Shown here: one piece after another, positions 19,708 through 28,552 of the stretch
Position numbering within the stretch: the stretch's first letter is position 1
Layout of the letters: each line of letters starts with the position of its first letter
Assembly: GCF_041821025.1 (NCBI RefSeq)
Contig: NZ_JBGUAY010000006.1
Coordinates: forward strand, 248,001 to 312,000
Reading direction: 5' to 3'
From: Egicoccus sp. AB-alg6-2
Lineage (GTDB): Bacteria > Actinomycetota > Nitriliruptoria > Nitriliruptorales > Nitriliruptoraceae
DNA: 64,000 nt
Program-made: the position numbers and the translations under genes
The notes under the pieces: model-generated
Told to the model about the DNA's origin: nothing
Seen by the model: only the letters and a program-made list of their open reading frames with translations
The model's database searches: none

Positions 19708-22119
19708 TCAGCGTGCGGCCGCGAAGGCCAGCACCAGCACGATGGTCCCGGCCACGATCGCGCCGGCGTAGCGCTGCACGTCACCGGACTGCAGTCGCTT
19801 GAGGCGGTCGCTCCACCAGGCGGCACTGAAGGCGGCGCCGTTCACACCACCGTCGATGACGCGCTGGTCGACCACCTGGTAGGTCGAGGTCGCGACCCGC
19901 TTGGTGGCGGTCCCGGCCCCGGCGACGATGCGGTCGATGACCTCGTTGCTGGTGTAGGTGGCCCAGCCGGCGAGGCGGTCGCGCACCGGCACCACGACGT
20001 AGCGGTAACCGAAGGTGTCGAGGCCGTACTTCGCCACCAGCACCCGTGACAGCGCACCCATCTTGAAGGTCGGGTCCTCGTCGGGCTGCCCGCGGCCGTA
20101 GAACCGCCAGGCCAGGGCGACGGCGGCGAGGAAGGCCACCAGTGCCAGTGCCAGGACGTCGAAGTGCCAGCTCGGGGGGCCGTGCAGGATCTCGGGGTGC
20201 GCGCCCTCCTCGGCGGCCAGCACCGTCGGCCCGGCCGCGAGCACGCCGCCACCGCGCAGGCCCGACGCCTCCTCGCCGTGGTCGTCGGTCTCGGCGCCGT
20301 ACCCGCCACCCTCGACGAAGGGATAGGTCGCGTGCTCGAGGATGGGCGTCGCGGTCCAGGTCTCGAAGCTGTTCTCGGCGGTCCACAGCGGCGAACCGAT
20401 CAGCCCGACCGTCAGCGAAAGGACCGCCAGGATCACCAGCGGAACCACCATCTGCAGTCCGGACTCGTGCGGCTCGTGGTGCGCGCCGTGCCCGTGGTCG
20501 TCGGTGTCGTGGGCGTCGTGCGAACCGGCGCCGTGGGCGACGTCGTGCGAGCCGGAACCGTGGGCGACCGCGTGCGAGCCGGAACCGTGCCCGTCGCCGT
20601 GTGCGTCGTCCGGTCCGCCGTCGTGTGCGCCGACGGACGCGAGCTCGGCCGCACGCTCGGCCTGCTCATGACCGGCGGACTCGGGGTCGAGCCCGCCGGC
20701 CTGCGCTGCCTGGTGCCGCACGTCGGGGTCGCCGTGGGTGTCGTGGCCGCCGCGGAACTCGCCACCGAAGATCAGGAAGCAGGCACGCGCCATGTAGAAG
20801 GTGGTCACGAAGGCGGCGGCGAGACCGACCCAGAACACGAGGTCACCGGTGACGTAGCCGTTTCCGGACCAGATCTGGCCCGAGACCAGGATCTCGTCCT
20901 TCGAGAAGAACCCGGCCGTCATCGGGAACCCGGCAAGCGCCAGCGAGCCCACGATGAAGGTCCAGAACGTGTGCGGCATGTACTTCCGCATGCCGCCCAT
21001 GTCGGACATGTTGTTGCTGTGCACGGCGTGGATGAGTGACCCCGAGCCGAGGAACAACAGCGCCTTGAAGAAGCCGTGGGTGAACAGGTGGAAGATGCCG
21101 GCGGTGTAGCCACCGACGCCGAGCGCGGCGACCATGTAGCCGAGCTGGGACACGGTCGAGTACGCCAGCACCTTCTTGATGTCGTCCTGCACGAGGGCGA
21201 CCAGGCCCCCGAAGAACAGCGTGATCACGCCGACCACCGCGACCACCGTCATCACGGTGATCGACTGGGCGAGCACCGGGTACAGGCGGGCCAGCAGGAA
21301 CACGCCGGCGGTGACCATCGTGGCCGCGTGGATGAGGGCGGACACGGGGGTCGGACCCGCCATGGCGTCGGGCAGCCACACGTGCAGCGGCATCTGGCCC
21401 GACTTGGAGATGCAGGCCAGGAAGATCAGCAACATGCCCAGCACGATCGGGCCCGTACCGATCTCGCCGGCTGCGGCCGCTTCGTTGAGCAGCAGGATGT
21501 TGAAGGCGCGGCCGTCCTCGACCAGTGCGAACATCGGGACCGAGAGCACGATGACGCCGACGATGAGCCCCACGTCGCCGAACTTGGTGACGAGGAACGC
21601 CTTGTTGGCCGCGTCCTGGTTCGACTTCTCCTCCCAGTAGAAGCCGATCAGCAGGAACGAGCACACGCCGACCAGTTCCCAGCCGACCAGCGCCTGCACC
21701 GTGTTGTTGGCGATCACCAGGACCAGCATCGAGAACGTGAACAGGCCCAGCATCGCGAAGAAGTACGTGAAGCGCGGCTCGTGGGCCATGTACTCACGCG
21801 AGTAGATGTGCACCAGCAGCGACACGGTCGTGACGAGCACGAACATCATCGACGTCAGCCCGTCGACGAGCATGCCCAGCTCCAGCACGAAGCCGTCCCC
21901 GAGCGGCGCCCACAGCAGGAAGTGTTCGACCGGCTCGATGGTGCCGTTGGTGAAGGTGTGCCAGGCGATGGCGAGCGAGAGGAGCCAGGCGATGCCGATG
22001 AAGGCGATACCGAACTCGCTGCCACGCAGGGGCATGAGCCGACCGAAGGCGGCCGTGAGCACGGCAGCCGCCAGCGGCAGGGCGACGACCACCCACGCGT
22101 AGTCCAGAAGTGCTTCCAC
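19708..22119 (-). CDS. nuoL: complex I subunit L with His-rich insertion
   Basis: Distal antiporter subunit plus lateral helix, 803 residues; NuoL is usually 610-650. VGWELVGVCSFLLIGFYWEE carries the channel Glu, MPLHVWLPDAMAGPTPVSAL the broken-helix motif, and DIKKVLAYSTVSQLGYMVAA follows. Residues ~455-553 are an insertion rich in His, Asp, Gly and Ser, with 14 His between 499 and 551 and repeats such as AHGSGSHD. It replaces the short loop before HESGLQMVVPLVIL. A second hydrophilic insertion lies at about 603-648. The lateral helix and final anchor at the C-terminus are intact. Confidence 0.94.
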   Translation of the reverse strand: MEALLDYAWVVVALPLAAAVLTAAFGRLMPLRGSEFGIAFIGIAWLLSLAIAWHTFTNGTIEPVEHFLLWAPLGDGFVLELGMLVDGLTSMMFVLVTTVSLLVHIYSREYMAHEPRFTYFFAMLGLFTFSMLVLVIANNTVQALVGWELVGVCSFLLIGFYWEEKSNQDAANKAFLVTKFGDVGLIVGVIVLSVPMFALVEDGRAFNILLLNEAAAAGEIGTGPIVLGMLLIFLACISKSGQMPLHVWLPDAMAGPTPVSALIHAATMVTAGVFLLARLYPVLAQSITVMTVVAVVGVITLFFGGLVALVQDDIKKVLAYSTVSQLGYMVAALGVGGYTAGIFHLFTHGFFKALLFLGSGSLIHAVHSNNMSDMGGMRKYMPHTFWTFIVGSLALAGFPMTAGFFSKDEILVSGQIWSGNGYVTGDLVFWVGLAAAFVTTFYMARACFLIFGGEFRGGHDTHGDPDVRHQAAQAGGLDPESAGHEQAERAAELASVGAHDGGPDDAHGDGHGSGSHAVAHGSGSHDVAHGAGSHDAHDTDDHGHGAHHEPHESGLQMVVPLVILAVLSLTVGLIGSPLWTAENSFETWTATPILEHATYPFVEGGGYGAETDDHGEEASGLRGGGVLAAGPTVLAAEEGAHPEILHGPPSWHFDVLALALVAFLAAVALAWRFYGRGQPDEDPTFKMGALSRVLVAKYGLDTFGYRYVVVPVRDRLAGWATYTSNEVIDRIVAGAGTATKRVATSTYQVVDQRVIDGGVNGAAFSAAWWSDRLKRLQSGDVQRYAGAIVAGTIVLVLAFAAAR
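20461..20757 (-). repeat. His/Gly/Asp-rich repetitive insertion in nuoL
   Basis: The segment encoding NuoL residues ~455-553. Degenerate in-frame repeats of the type GTGGGCGACGTCGTGCGAGCC (plus strand, about 20535-20590) give the AHGSGSH-like series. It adds a charged loop where other NuoL proteins have about ten residues. Confidence 0.75.
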
Positions 22120-22132
22120 GAAGATTCGCTCC

Positions 22133-22450
22133 CTACCAGCGCATCAGGTCGACGTCGTCGACGTTCACCGACGCACGGTTGCGGAACATGTTGAAGATGA
22201 TGGCGAGCCCGACGCCGACCTCGGCGGCCGCGACGGCGATGATGAACAGGGCGAACATCTGGCCGCTGACCGCCGCGTCCTCGCTGAGGGGCCACAGCAG
22301 GTTCTGGAACGCGACCAGGTTGATGTTGACCGCGTTGAGCATCAACTCGACGCTCATCAGCACCAGCACGGCGTTACGGCGGGCGATGATGCCGTAGACG
22401 CCGACGCAGAACAGCAACGTCGCGAGCAGCAGTGGGCCGAGAGGACTCAT
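22133..22450 (-). CDS. nuoK: complex I subunit K, 11-gene cluster
   Basis: Three-helix subunit of 105 residues. Both conserved membrane glutamates are present: [10 protein letters not shown] in helix 2 and AVAAAEVGVGLAI in helix 3. Its start overlaps the nuoJ stop by 4 bases; nuoL follows after 13 bases. Confidence 0.96.
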   Translation of the reverse strand: MSPLGPLLLATLLFCVGVYGIIARRNAVLVLMSVELMLNAVNINLVAFQNLLWPLSEDAAVSGQMFALFIIAVAAAEVGVGLAIIFNMFRNRASVNVDDVDLMRW

Positions 22451-23085
22451 CGCGGCTCGCCTCCCCGCGTGCCGGTGCCCGCCTCGGCGGTGCCAGCCTC
22501 GAGCTCGCCCGGGGGGGTGCTCGCGCGGCCCTGCTCGGTCGACGGCGCGTCCCCGAAGTCGATGATCGCCTGGTCGAGGGTCTCGCCGGAGTCGCCGGCC
22601 TCGCGGCGGGCCAGCAGGATCGCACCGATCAGTGCCGCCAGCAGCAGCATCGACAGCGCCTCGAAGGGCAGGACCCAGTGCGAGAAGATCACCGTGCCGA
22701 TGGCCTCGGTGGGCACGCGCTCGGGCGTCGCGCCGGTCTGGCCGCCGTAGGCCAGAACGATCAGCGTGGACAGCGTGACGAACAACCCGCCGGCCACGGC
22801 GATGCCGAGGCCACGGTTCTGGCTGTCCAGTGCCTCGCGACCGATCGGTGCGCGCGTGAGCATGAGACCGAACAGGAACAGCACGGTCACGGCGCCGACG
22901 TAGACGATCAGCTGCACCAGGGCGAGGAAGTCGGCGTGCAGCACCAGGAAGACCCCGGCGATGCCGGCCAGCGTCACCGCCAGGTGCAGGGCGGCGTGGA
23001 CCAGGTTCTTGGAGGTGACGGTCAGGATCGACGCACCTGCGGTCACCAGTCCGACGAGGACGAAGACGACGTCATGTCCCGTCAT
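22447..23085 (-). CDS. nuoJ: complex I subunit J, 11-gene cluster
   Basis: 212 residues, five helices, with the pi-bulge helix [22 protein letters not shown] at 23085 ([14 protein letters not shown]) has GGAG upstream and overlaps the nuoI stop by 4 bases; the in-frame extension above it is inside nuoI. The last ~50 residues, after LLARREAGD, are polar and Gly/Glu-rich. Confidence 0.95.
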   Translation of the reverse strand: MTGHDVVFVLVGLVTAGASILTVTSKNLVHAALHLAVTLAGIAGVFLVLHADFLALVQLIVYVGAVTVLFLFGLMLTRAPIGREALDSQNRGLGIAVAGGLFVTLSTLIVLAYGGQTGATPERVPTEAIGTVIFSHWVLPFEALSMLLLAALIGAILLARREAGDSGETLDQAIIDFGDAPSTEQGRASTPPGELEAGTAEAGTGTRGGEPR

Positions 23086-24392
23086 GCATCGTCTCCTGCA
23101 TCGAGCTGCTCCTGCTTCTTCTTCTTGACCCACGCGGCCTTCGCCTTGGAGCGCGCGATCCGCTCCGACTTTCCCTCGGCGATCAGCGCGTCGTAGGTCT
23201 CCTGGTCGATCTCGCCAGCACCCTCGACGTGGATGTCACCGAGCTTCTTCTGCGGCGCAGCCGGCTCAGCCGCTTCGGCTGGGTCGGCCGTCTCGACCGG
23301 GGCCGGCTGGGGCGCCTCGGCCGCGGGGCCGGCGGCGTCCTCGGGTTCGCCGGTGCGATCGACGGGCTCGGCGGGAGGGGTGTCGACCTGCGAGGCGTCG
23401 CCGCCGGAGGCCGCCTCCTCGCGCAGGCGTGCCTTCTCCTTCTTGACCCAGGCCGCCTTGGCCTTCGCCCGGGCCATGCGCTCGGGCTTGCCCTCGGCGA
23501 TCAGCGCGTCGTAGGTCTCCTGGTCGATCTGTCCCGCCTCGACGTGGACCTCGGCGGGCTTGGGCGCGGCGGCCGGGGCCTCGGCGGTGCCGGCCGCCGC
23601 GGTCTCGGCCTCGGCGTCGGCGGCCGGCGCCGCGGCCTGCTCCTCGCGAAGCTTCGCCTTCTGCTTCTTGACGTAGGCGGCCTTGGCCTTCGACCGCGCG
23701 ATCCGCTCGGACTTGCCCTCGGCGATCAGCGCGTCGTAGGTCTCCTGGTCGATCTCGCCGGCCTCGACCTTGGGCTCGTCCGCGCGCGCCTTGCCCGCCG
23801 CCGGAGCCGTCGCGGCCTTCGCCTGCTCCGCCTGCTGGGCGGCCTGCTCGGCCTGCTGCGCCGCCTGCTCGAGTTCCTTCTCGGCCTTGGCGATCGCGTC
23901 GGAGACCTCGGCCGGGATCACGGCGCCCGCATCGAGGGCGGGCGGCGGCGGGACCGTGTCCATCCACTCGCGCAGCTTGCCCTTCTCGTGCAGCAGCCGG
24001 TCCATCTGATACTCGGCGTACTCGAACTCCGGCGACCAGAACAGCGCGTCGAACGGGCACACCTCGACACAGATGCCGCAGTACATGCAGAGCGCGAAGT
24101 CGATCGCGAAGCGGTCCAGCACGTTGCGGGTGCGGGCGCGTCCGCCCTCCTTGGCCGGCGGCACCGTCTCCTTGTGGGAGTCGATGTAGATGCACCAGTC
24201 CGGGCACTCGCGGCTGCACAGCATGCAGACGGTGCAGTTCTCGTCCATGAGGGCGATCACGCCGCGGGTGCGCGGCGGCAGGTCCGGCCGCTCGTGCGGG
24301 TACAGCTGTGTCGCCGGCGTCTTGAACAGGTGCTTCAGCGTGACGCCGAGGCCCTTGAGCAGGCCGACGCCCGGGAGCGAGGTCGTTGCCAT
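23082..24392 (-). CDS. nuoI: complex I subunit I with triplicated C-terminal module
   Basis: Two-cluster ferredoxin subunit that carries electrons to NuoB. Cluster ligands: Cys53, 56, 59, 63 ([11 protein letters not shown]) and Cys102, 105, 108, 112 ([11 protein letters not shown]); an extra Cys67 follows the first motif. The conserved core ends near residue 145, yet the protein has 436 residues; typical NuoI has 160-210. The extension has a coiled-coil-like stretch (about 163-192, repeated EQAAQQA), then three near-identical modules at about 209-251, 284-326 and 389-429. Each contains [19 protein letters not shown] or a close variant followed by a Lys/Ala-rich helix. Acidic Ala/Pro linkers separate them. 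I do not recognise the module. Confidence 0.94.
   Translation of the reverse strand: MATTSLPGVGLLKGLGVTLKHLFKTPATQLYPHERPDLPPRTRGVIALMDENCTVCMLCSRECPDWCIYIDSHKETVPPAKEGGRARTRNVLDRFAIDFALCMYCGICVEVCPFDALFWSPEFEYAEYQMDRLLHEKGKLREWMDTVPPPPALDAGAVIPAEVSDAIAKAEKELEQAAQQAEQAAQQAEQAKAATAPAAGKARADEPKVEAGEIDQETYDALIAEGKSERIARSKAKAAYVKKQKAKLREEQAAAPAADAEAETAAAGTAEAPAAAPKPAEVHVEAGQIDQETYDALIAEGKPERMARAKAKAAWVKKEKARLREEAASGGDASQVDTPPAEPVDRTGEPEDAAGPAAEAPQPAPVETADPAEAAEPAAPQKKLGDIHVEGAGEIDQETYDALIAEGKSERIARSKAKAAWVKKKKQEQLDAGDDA
23106..23768 (-). repeat. three NuoI C-terminal modules
   Basis: DNA copies lie at about 23640-23768, 23415-23543 and 23106-23228. The first and third are almost identical at base level over roughly 65 bases. 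Spacing between modules differs (about 75 and 105 residues) because the linkers vary, which argues for module duplication plus linker drift rather than one simple tandem array. Confidence 0.85.
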
Positions 24393-25499
24393 CTAGAACA
24401 CCACCTTGGCGACTGCGACCACCGCGAGGTTGAGCAGCGACAGCGGGACGAGCACGAGCCACGACATCCGCTGCAGCTGGTCCTCGCGCAGACGCGGGTA
24501 GGCGACGCGCAGCCACACCATCACGAAGGTCAGCAGCAGGATCTTGCCCATGGTCACGCCCAGGCCGATCACGGTCCCGAGCGCGCCGCAGTCGAACAAC
24601 CCGCCGGCGCCCTCGCAGCCCGGCAACGGAACCCCGGGCAGGATCTGCCAGCCACCGAGGTAGAGCACCACCATCAGCGCCGACATCGACACCATGCCCG
24701 CGTACTCGGTGAGCAGGTACATCGCGAACTTGATGCCCGTGTACTCGGTCATGTAGCCGAACACGAGCTCGGAGTCGGCGATGGGCATGTCGAACGGCGG
24801 ACGCGAGAGTTCCGCGAGCGCCGCGACGAAGAAGATGCCGAACCCGAGGATCTGCGGGAACACGAACCACAGGTTGAGGTCGGTGCCCGCCAGCGTGAAC
24901 GTGGCCTGCGACTCGACGATCCCGACCAGCGACAGCGTCCCGGCCTGCACGGCGACGGCGATCGCGGCGAGGATCAGCGGCAGCTCGTAGGCGATCAGCT
25001 GGGCGGCGGCGCGCAGGCCACCGATCAGCGAGAACTTGTTCGCGCTCGCCCAGCCACCCATCATCACGCCGAGCACGGAGATGGAGGTGATGGCCAGCGC
25101 GTAGAAGAGCCCGAGCTCGAGGTCGGCGGCCCACAGTCCCGGCGCCAGCGGCAGCACGAAGAAGATGAGCATCGCCGGCACGAGCGCCATGCCCGGCGCA
25201 ATGGCGAAGACCCACTTGTCCGCGGCCCGCGGGATCAGGTCCTCCTTCTGGAGGAACTTGATGCCGTCGGCGACCAGCTGCAACGAGCCGGCCGGACCGG
25301 CGAACATCGGGCCGCGTCGGTGCTGGAGCCGGGCCATGGCCTTGTGCTCCATGTAGCCGACGACGAGCGGCACGACGAAGAACAGGCCGAGGACGAGCGC
25401 GACCTTGAGCGCGACCGACAGCGCGAACGTGTCGGTGTCGAGCAGGCCGGCGGTCTGCGCCACCAGCCCCGTCGACGTCACCAGGAGCGAATCCATCAT
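24393..25499 (-). CDS. nuoH: complex I subunit H, 11-gene cluster
   Basis: Quinone-chamber membrane subunit, 368 residues. Loop 1 reads MEHKAMARLQHRRGPMFAGP, against [20 protein letters not shown] in the other NuoH here. The loop with acidic residues reads ELSRPPFDMPIADSELVFGY and then MTEYTGIKFAMYLLTEY. ATG at 25499 overlaps the nuoD stop as ATGA. Nothing suggests damage. Confidence 0.95.
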   Translation of the reverse strand: MMDSLLVTSTGLVAQTAGLLDTDTFALSVALKVALVLGLFFVVPLVVGYMEHKAMARLQHRRGPMFAGPAGSLQLVADGIKFLQKEDLIPRAADKWVFAIAPGMALVPAMLIFFVLPLAPGLWAADLELGLFYALAITSISVLGVMMGGWASANKFSLIGGLRAAAQLIAYELPLILAAIAVAVQAGTLSLVGIVESQATFTLAGTDLNLWFVFPQILGFGIFFVAALAELSRPPFDMPIADSELVFGYMTEYTGIKFAMYLLTEYAGMVSMSALMVVLYLGGWQILPGVPLPGCEGAGGLFDCGALGTVIGLGVTMGKILLLTFVMVWLRVAYPRLREDQLQRMSWLVLVPLSLLNLAVVAVAKVVF

Positions 25500-26683
25500 C
25501 GGTCGACGTCCCCCACCACGAAGAAGACGGACCCGAGGACGGAGATGGCGTCGGGCACCAGCGTCCCTTCCAGCAGATACGGCAGCGCCTGGACGTTGGA
25601 GAACGACGCCGTGCGCATCTTCAGCCGCCACGGGGTGCGGCCGCCGTCGGACTCGAGCCAGTACCCCAGCGAGCCGAGCGGGTTCTCGACGCGCACGTAG
25701 GTCGCGCCTTCGGGCGCCTTGACCATCTTCGGCAGCTTGACGTTGACGGGCCCGCCGGGGATGAGGTCGTGGATCTGCTCGATGATGTACAGCGACGCCT
25801 TCATGCGCCCGAGCAGGCAGTAGAACCGGTCCCAGCTGTCGCCGTTCTCACCGACGGGGACGGGCACCTCGACCTGGTCGTACTTGAGGTAGGGCTCGGA
25901 GACGCGGACGTCCTCGGGGATGCCGGTGGCCTGCAGCGTCGGGCCGGACACGCCGTACGACAGCGCGACCTCGGTCGGCAGCGGTCCCACGCCCTTGGTG
26001 CGCGCGATGAAGATCTCGTTGCCGAGCAGCAGGTCCTCGAGGTCCTGGACGCGCTGGTGCATCGAGGCGACGAGGTCGACCGACTGGTGCAGGAAGCCCT
26101 TCGGCAGGTCGATCTTGACCCCGCCGGGCTGGTTGTAGGTGTAGTGGAGGCGGCCACCGGTCGCGGACTCGAGCAGGTACTGGATCCGCTCACGCTCGCG
26201 GGTGGCGTAGAACATCGGCGTGATGGCGCCGAGTTCCAGGCCGTAGGAGCCCACGAACAGCAGGTGGTTGAGGATGCGGTTCCACTCGGCGCCGAGCATC
26301 CGGATCCACTGCGCGCGTTCGGGCACCTCCATCTCGAGCATGCGCTCGACCGTCAGCGCCAGGCCGATCTCGTTGGTCATGCCCGACAGCCAGTCGTGGC
26401 GGTTGACCAGGGCCATGTTCTGGCGGAAGTCACGGTGCTCGGCCAGCTTCTCGAAGCCGCGGTGCATGTAGCCGATGACGGGGTGGGCGGACTTGACCCG
26501 CTCGCCGTCCATCTCGAGCACGACGCGCAGCACCCCGTGCGTGGCCGGATGTGCGGGACCGACGGACAGGGTCATGTCGGCGGTGGTGAACGCACCGTCA
26601 CCGACGATCTCGAGGTTGAGGTTCTCGCCGGGGGCGGTCGCGGGATGGTGGATCTGCCGCGCGCTGAGGTCGCTGACGCTCAT
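25496..26683 (-). CDS. nuoD: complex I subunit D with Tyr-to-Trp at quinone site
   Basis: 49-kDa subunit forming the quinone pocket with NuoB, 395 residues. The beta-hairpin motif GPAHPATHGVLRVV keeps its His. In the helix that normally carries the quinone-hydrogen-bonding Tyr (Thermus Nqo4 Tyr87, context DYxx), this protein reads NRHDWLSGMTNE, with Trp98 encoded by TGG at 26392-26390. The other NuoD in this window has the normal [11 protein letters not shown]. The rest is well conserved, e.g. TYNQPGGVKIDLPKGF. It overlaps nuoC and nuoH by 4 bases each. Confidence 0.94.
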   Translation of the reverse strand: MSVSDLSARQIHHPATAPGENLNLEIVGDGAFTTADMTLSVGPAHPATHGVLRVVLEMDGERVKSAHPVIGYMHRGFEKLAEHRDFRQNMALVNRHDWLSGMTNEIGLALTVERMLEMEVPERAQWIRMLGAEWNRILNHLLFVGSYGLELGAITPMFYATRERERIQYLLESATGGRLHYTYNQPGGVKIDLPKGFLHQSVDLVASMHQRVQDLEDLLLGNEIFIARTKGVGPLPTEVALSYGVSGPTLQATGIPEDVRVSEPYLKYDQVEVPVPVGENGDSWDRFYCLLGRMKASLYIIEQIHDLIPGGPVNVKLPKMVKAPEGATYVRVENPLGSLGYWLESDGGRTPWRLKMRTASFSNVQALPYLLEGTLVPDAISVLGSVFFVVGDVDR

Positions 26684-27993
26684 GACCGCTCCTCCCCGTC
26701 CGAGTCGGGCGTGTCGCCGCCCTCGCGTTCGTCGAGGTCGTCGCTCTGGCCGGCCGTGCCCTGGTAGGGCGCGTCGTCGTCCGCGCGTTCGTCGACGTGC
26801 TCGCCGCCGGGCATCTCGTCCCCCGGTGCCACGGGGGTGCCGGGGCTGCCCGCCGCCGTCGCCGGCGCGTTCGAGGTCTCGGTCGGATCGGTCGGGTCGC
26901 CCTCGGCCCCGGCCGGCTCGCCCGGGGTCGACTCGTCCCCCGGCGCCGTCGGCTCGTCGGCGTCGCGGTCGGCCGGCGCCTCGGCGCCGACCGGCGGCGC
27001 ACCGGGGCCGTCGGACTCGTTGCCCCAGCCGCCCTCGCCGGTGGCCTCGGCGGTCGCTTCCTCGGGGAACTGGTCCTCGCCGGGCTCCACCGCTCCGCCG
27101 GCGGACGCCGCCAGCTCGGCGTCGTCGCCGGCGGCACGCTCGGCCGCCTTGCGGGCGCGGGCCTCGGCGGCCGCCTTGCGCTTCTCCTCGGCCTTCTCGC
27201 GGGCCTCGGACTTGACGTCCTCGTGCTGTTCCTGGGCGTGCTCGACGTCGCCGGCCAGCACCGCGCCGCTGTCGGGTGCCTGTTCGGCCCCGGTGCCGAG
27301 CGCGTCCTCGATCTCCTCGCCCTCGCGGGTGGCGGGGTCGAGCGCGGCCTGCGGGTTGGCGAGCTTGGCCTGTTCGGCCATCGCCTTGTCGAGCTCGTAG
27401 GGACCGGGGGCGTCGCCGAGCTGGGGCACCCGCTCGAGGACGTTGCCGTCCTCGTCGAGCTCGGCCGGTTCCTTGACCCCCGGCCACGGCTTGGCGACGC
27501 GGGTGGCCAGCGGGAAGTCCTTGCGCAGCGGCCAGCCCTCGAAGGTCTCGATGGTGAAGATGCGCGGCTCGAGCGCCGGGTGGTCGGGGAACTCGATGCC
27601 GAACATGTCCCACGCCTCGCGCTCGTGCCAGTTGGCACCGCGGTAGACGTCGGTCAGCGAGGGACAGGTGGGGGCTTCGCGGCCACCGGGGCACCGGGTG
27701 CGCAGGGCGACCCGGTTCCCGGTGGAGGTCGAGTACAGGATCGCGACGACGTCGAAACCCTCGTCGCGGGCGTCGACGCCGAACAGGCAGTCGAAGAAGT
27801 CGTAGGCCAGGACGCGCTCGTCGCGGCAGGCACGGGCGACCGCGGCGAAGTGCTCGTTGTCGACGTGGAGGGTGAACGTGCCGTACTCGACGGTGCTGCC
27901 GAGCACGGCGGCATCGCCCACCTTGGCCCGGATGAGCTCGGCGGTCTCCTCTGGGGAGAGCGCCTGGTCTCTGCGCGCGAGGACGTCCGACAC
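26680..27993 (-). CDS. nuoC: complex I subunit C with long charged tail
   Basis: 30-kDa peripheral-arm subunit, 437 residues; the usual length is about 160-240. The family core ends near residue 172 and includes YRGANWHEREAWDMFGIEF and FEGWPLRKDFPLA. The remaining ~260 residues have no recognisable fold. They comprise an Asp/Glu-rich stretch, a Lys/Glu/Ala helix at about 252-289 (KSEAREKAEEKRKAAAEAR), and a Gly/Pro/Asp/Glu/Thr-rich end. GTG at 27993 with AGGA upstream. Placement beside NuoI suggests the two tails could meet on the peripheral arm. Confidence 0.93.
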   Translation of the reverse strand: MSDVLARRDQALSPEETAELIRAKVGDAAVLGSTVEYGTFTLHVDNEHFAAVARACRDERVLAYDFFDCLFGVDARDEGFDVVAILYSTSTGNRVALRTRCPGGREAPTCPSLTDVYRGANWHEREAWDMFGIEFPDHPALEPRIFTIETFEGWPLRKDFPLATRVAKPWPGVKEPAELDEDGNVLERVPQLGDAPGPYELDKAMAEQAKLANPQAALDPATREGEEIEDALGTGAEQAPDSGAVLAGDVEHAQEQHEDVKSEAREKAEEKRKAAAEARARKAAERAAGDDAELAASAGGAVEPGEDQFPEEATAEATGEGGWGNESDGPGAPPVGAEAPADRDADEPTAPGDESTPGEPAGAEGDPTDPTETSNAPATAAGSPGTPVAPGDEMPGGEHVDERADDDAPYQGTAGQSDDLDEREGGDTPDSDGEERS

Positions 27994-28000
27994 GGTGTTC

Positions 28001-28552
28001 CTAGCCCTCCGCGGTCAGGAGTTCGGGGGCGACGTCCGGTCCGTCGTGCGGGACGACGATCGGATCACGACGGCGCTGCGCCATGCGGTCCTTGAGGCTC
28101 TCGCCCTGGATCCGGTTCTGCAGCGCGACGATGCCGTCGAGCAGGGCCTCGGGCCGCGGCGGGCAGCCGGGCACGTAGACGTCGACGGGCAGGATCTGGT
28201 CGACGCCCTTGGTCACCGAGTAACTGTCCCAGTAGGGCCCGCCGCAGTTGGCGCAGGAGCCGAACGAGATCACGTACTTGGGCTCGGGCATCTCCTCGTA
28301 GAGGCGACGCAGGGCCGGTGCCATCTTGTCGGTCAGCGTGCCCGACACGACCAGCAGGTCGGCCTGTCGGGGCGCGTGGGCGAACGGGATGACGCCGAGA
28401 CGGATGAAGTCGTGGCGGGACCCCGATGCGGCGATGAACTCGATCGCGCAGCAGGCGAGACCGAAGTTGAAGCACCACAGCGAGTACTTGCGGCCCCAGT
28501 TGAAGACGTACTTGATCGGCTTGGGCAGTTCGAACTGGTCGACTACTCCCAC
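28001..28552 (-). CDS. nuoB: complex I subunit B, 11-gene cluster
   Basis: Carries cluster N2, 183 residues. Ligands are Cys34-Cys35 (GLACCAIEF), Cys100 (FGSC) and Cys130 ([10 protein letters not shown]). An extra Cys103 follows in [15 protein letters not shown]; the paralogue here has [17 protein letters not shown] at 28552 overlaps the nuoA stop by 10 bases, so translation is probably coupled. Confidence 0.95.
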   Translation of the reverse strand: MGVVDQFELPKPIKYVFNWGRKYSLWCFNFGLACCAIEFIAASGSRHDFIRLGVIPFAHAPRQADLLVVSGTLTDKMAPALRRLYEEMPEPKYVISFGSCANCGGPYWDSYSVTKGVDQILPVDVYVPGCPPRPEALLDGIVALQNRIQGESLKDRMAQRRRDPIVVPHDGPDVAPELLTAEG

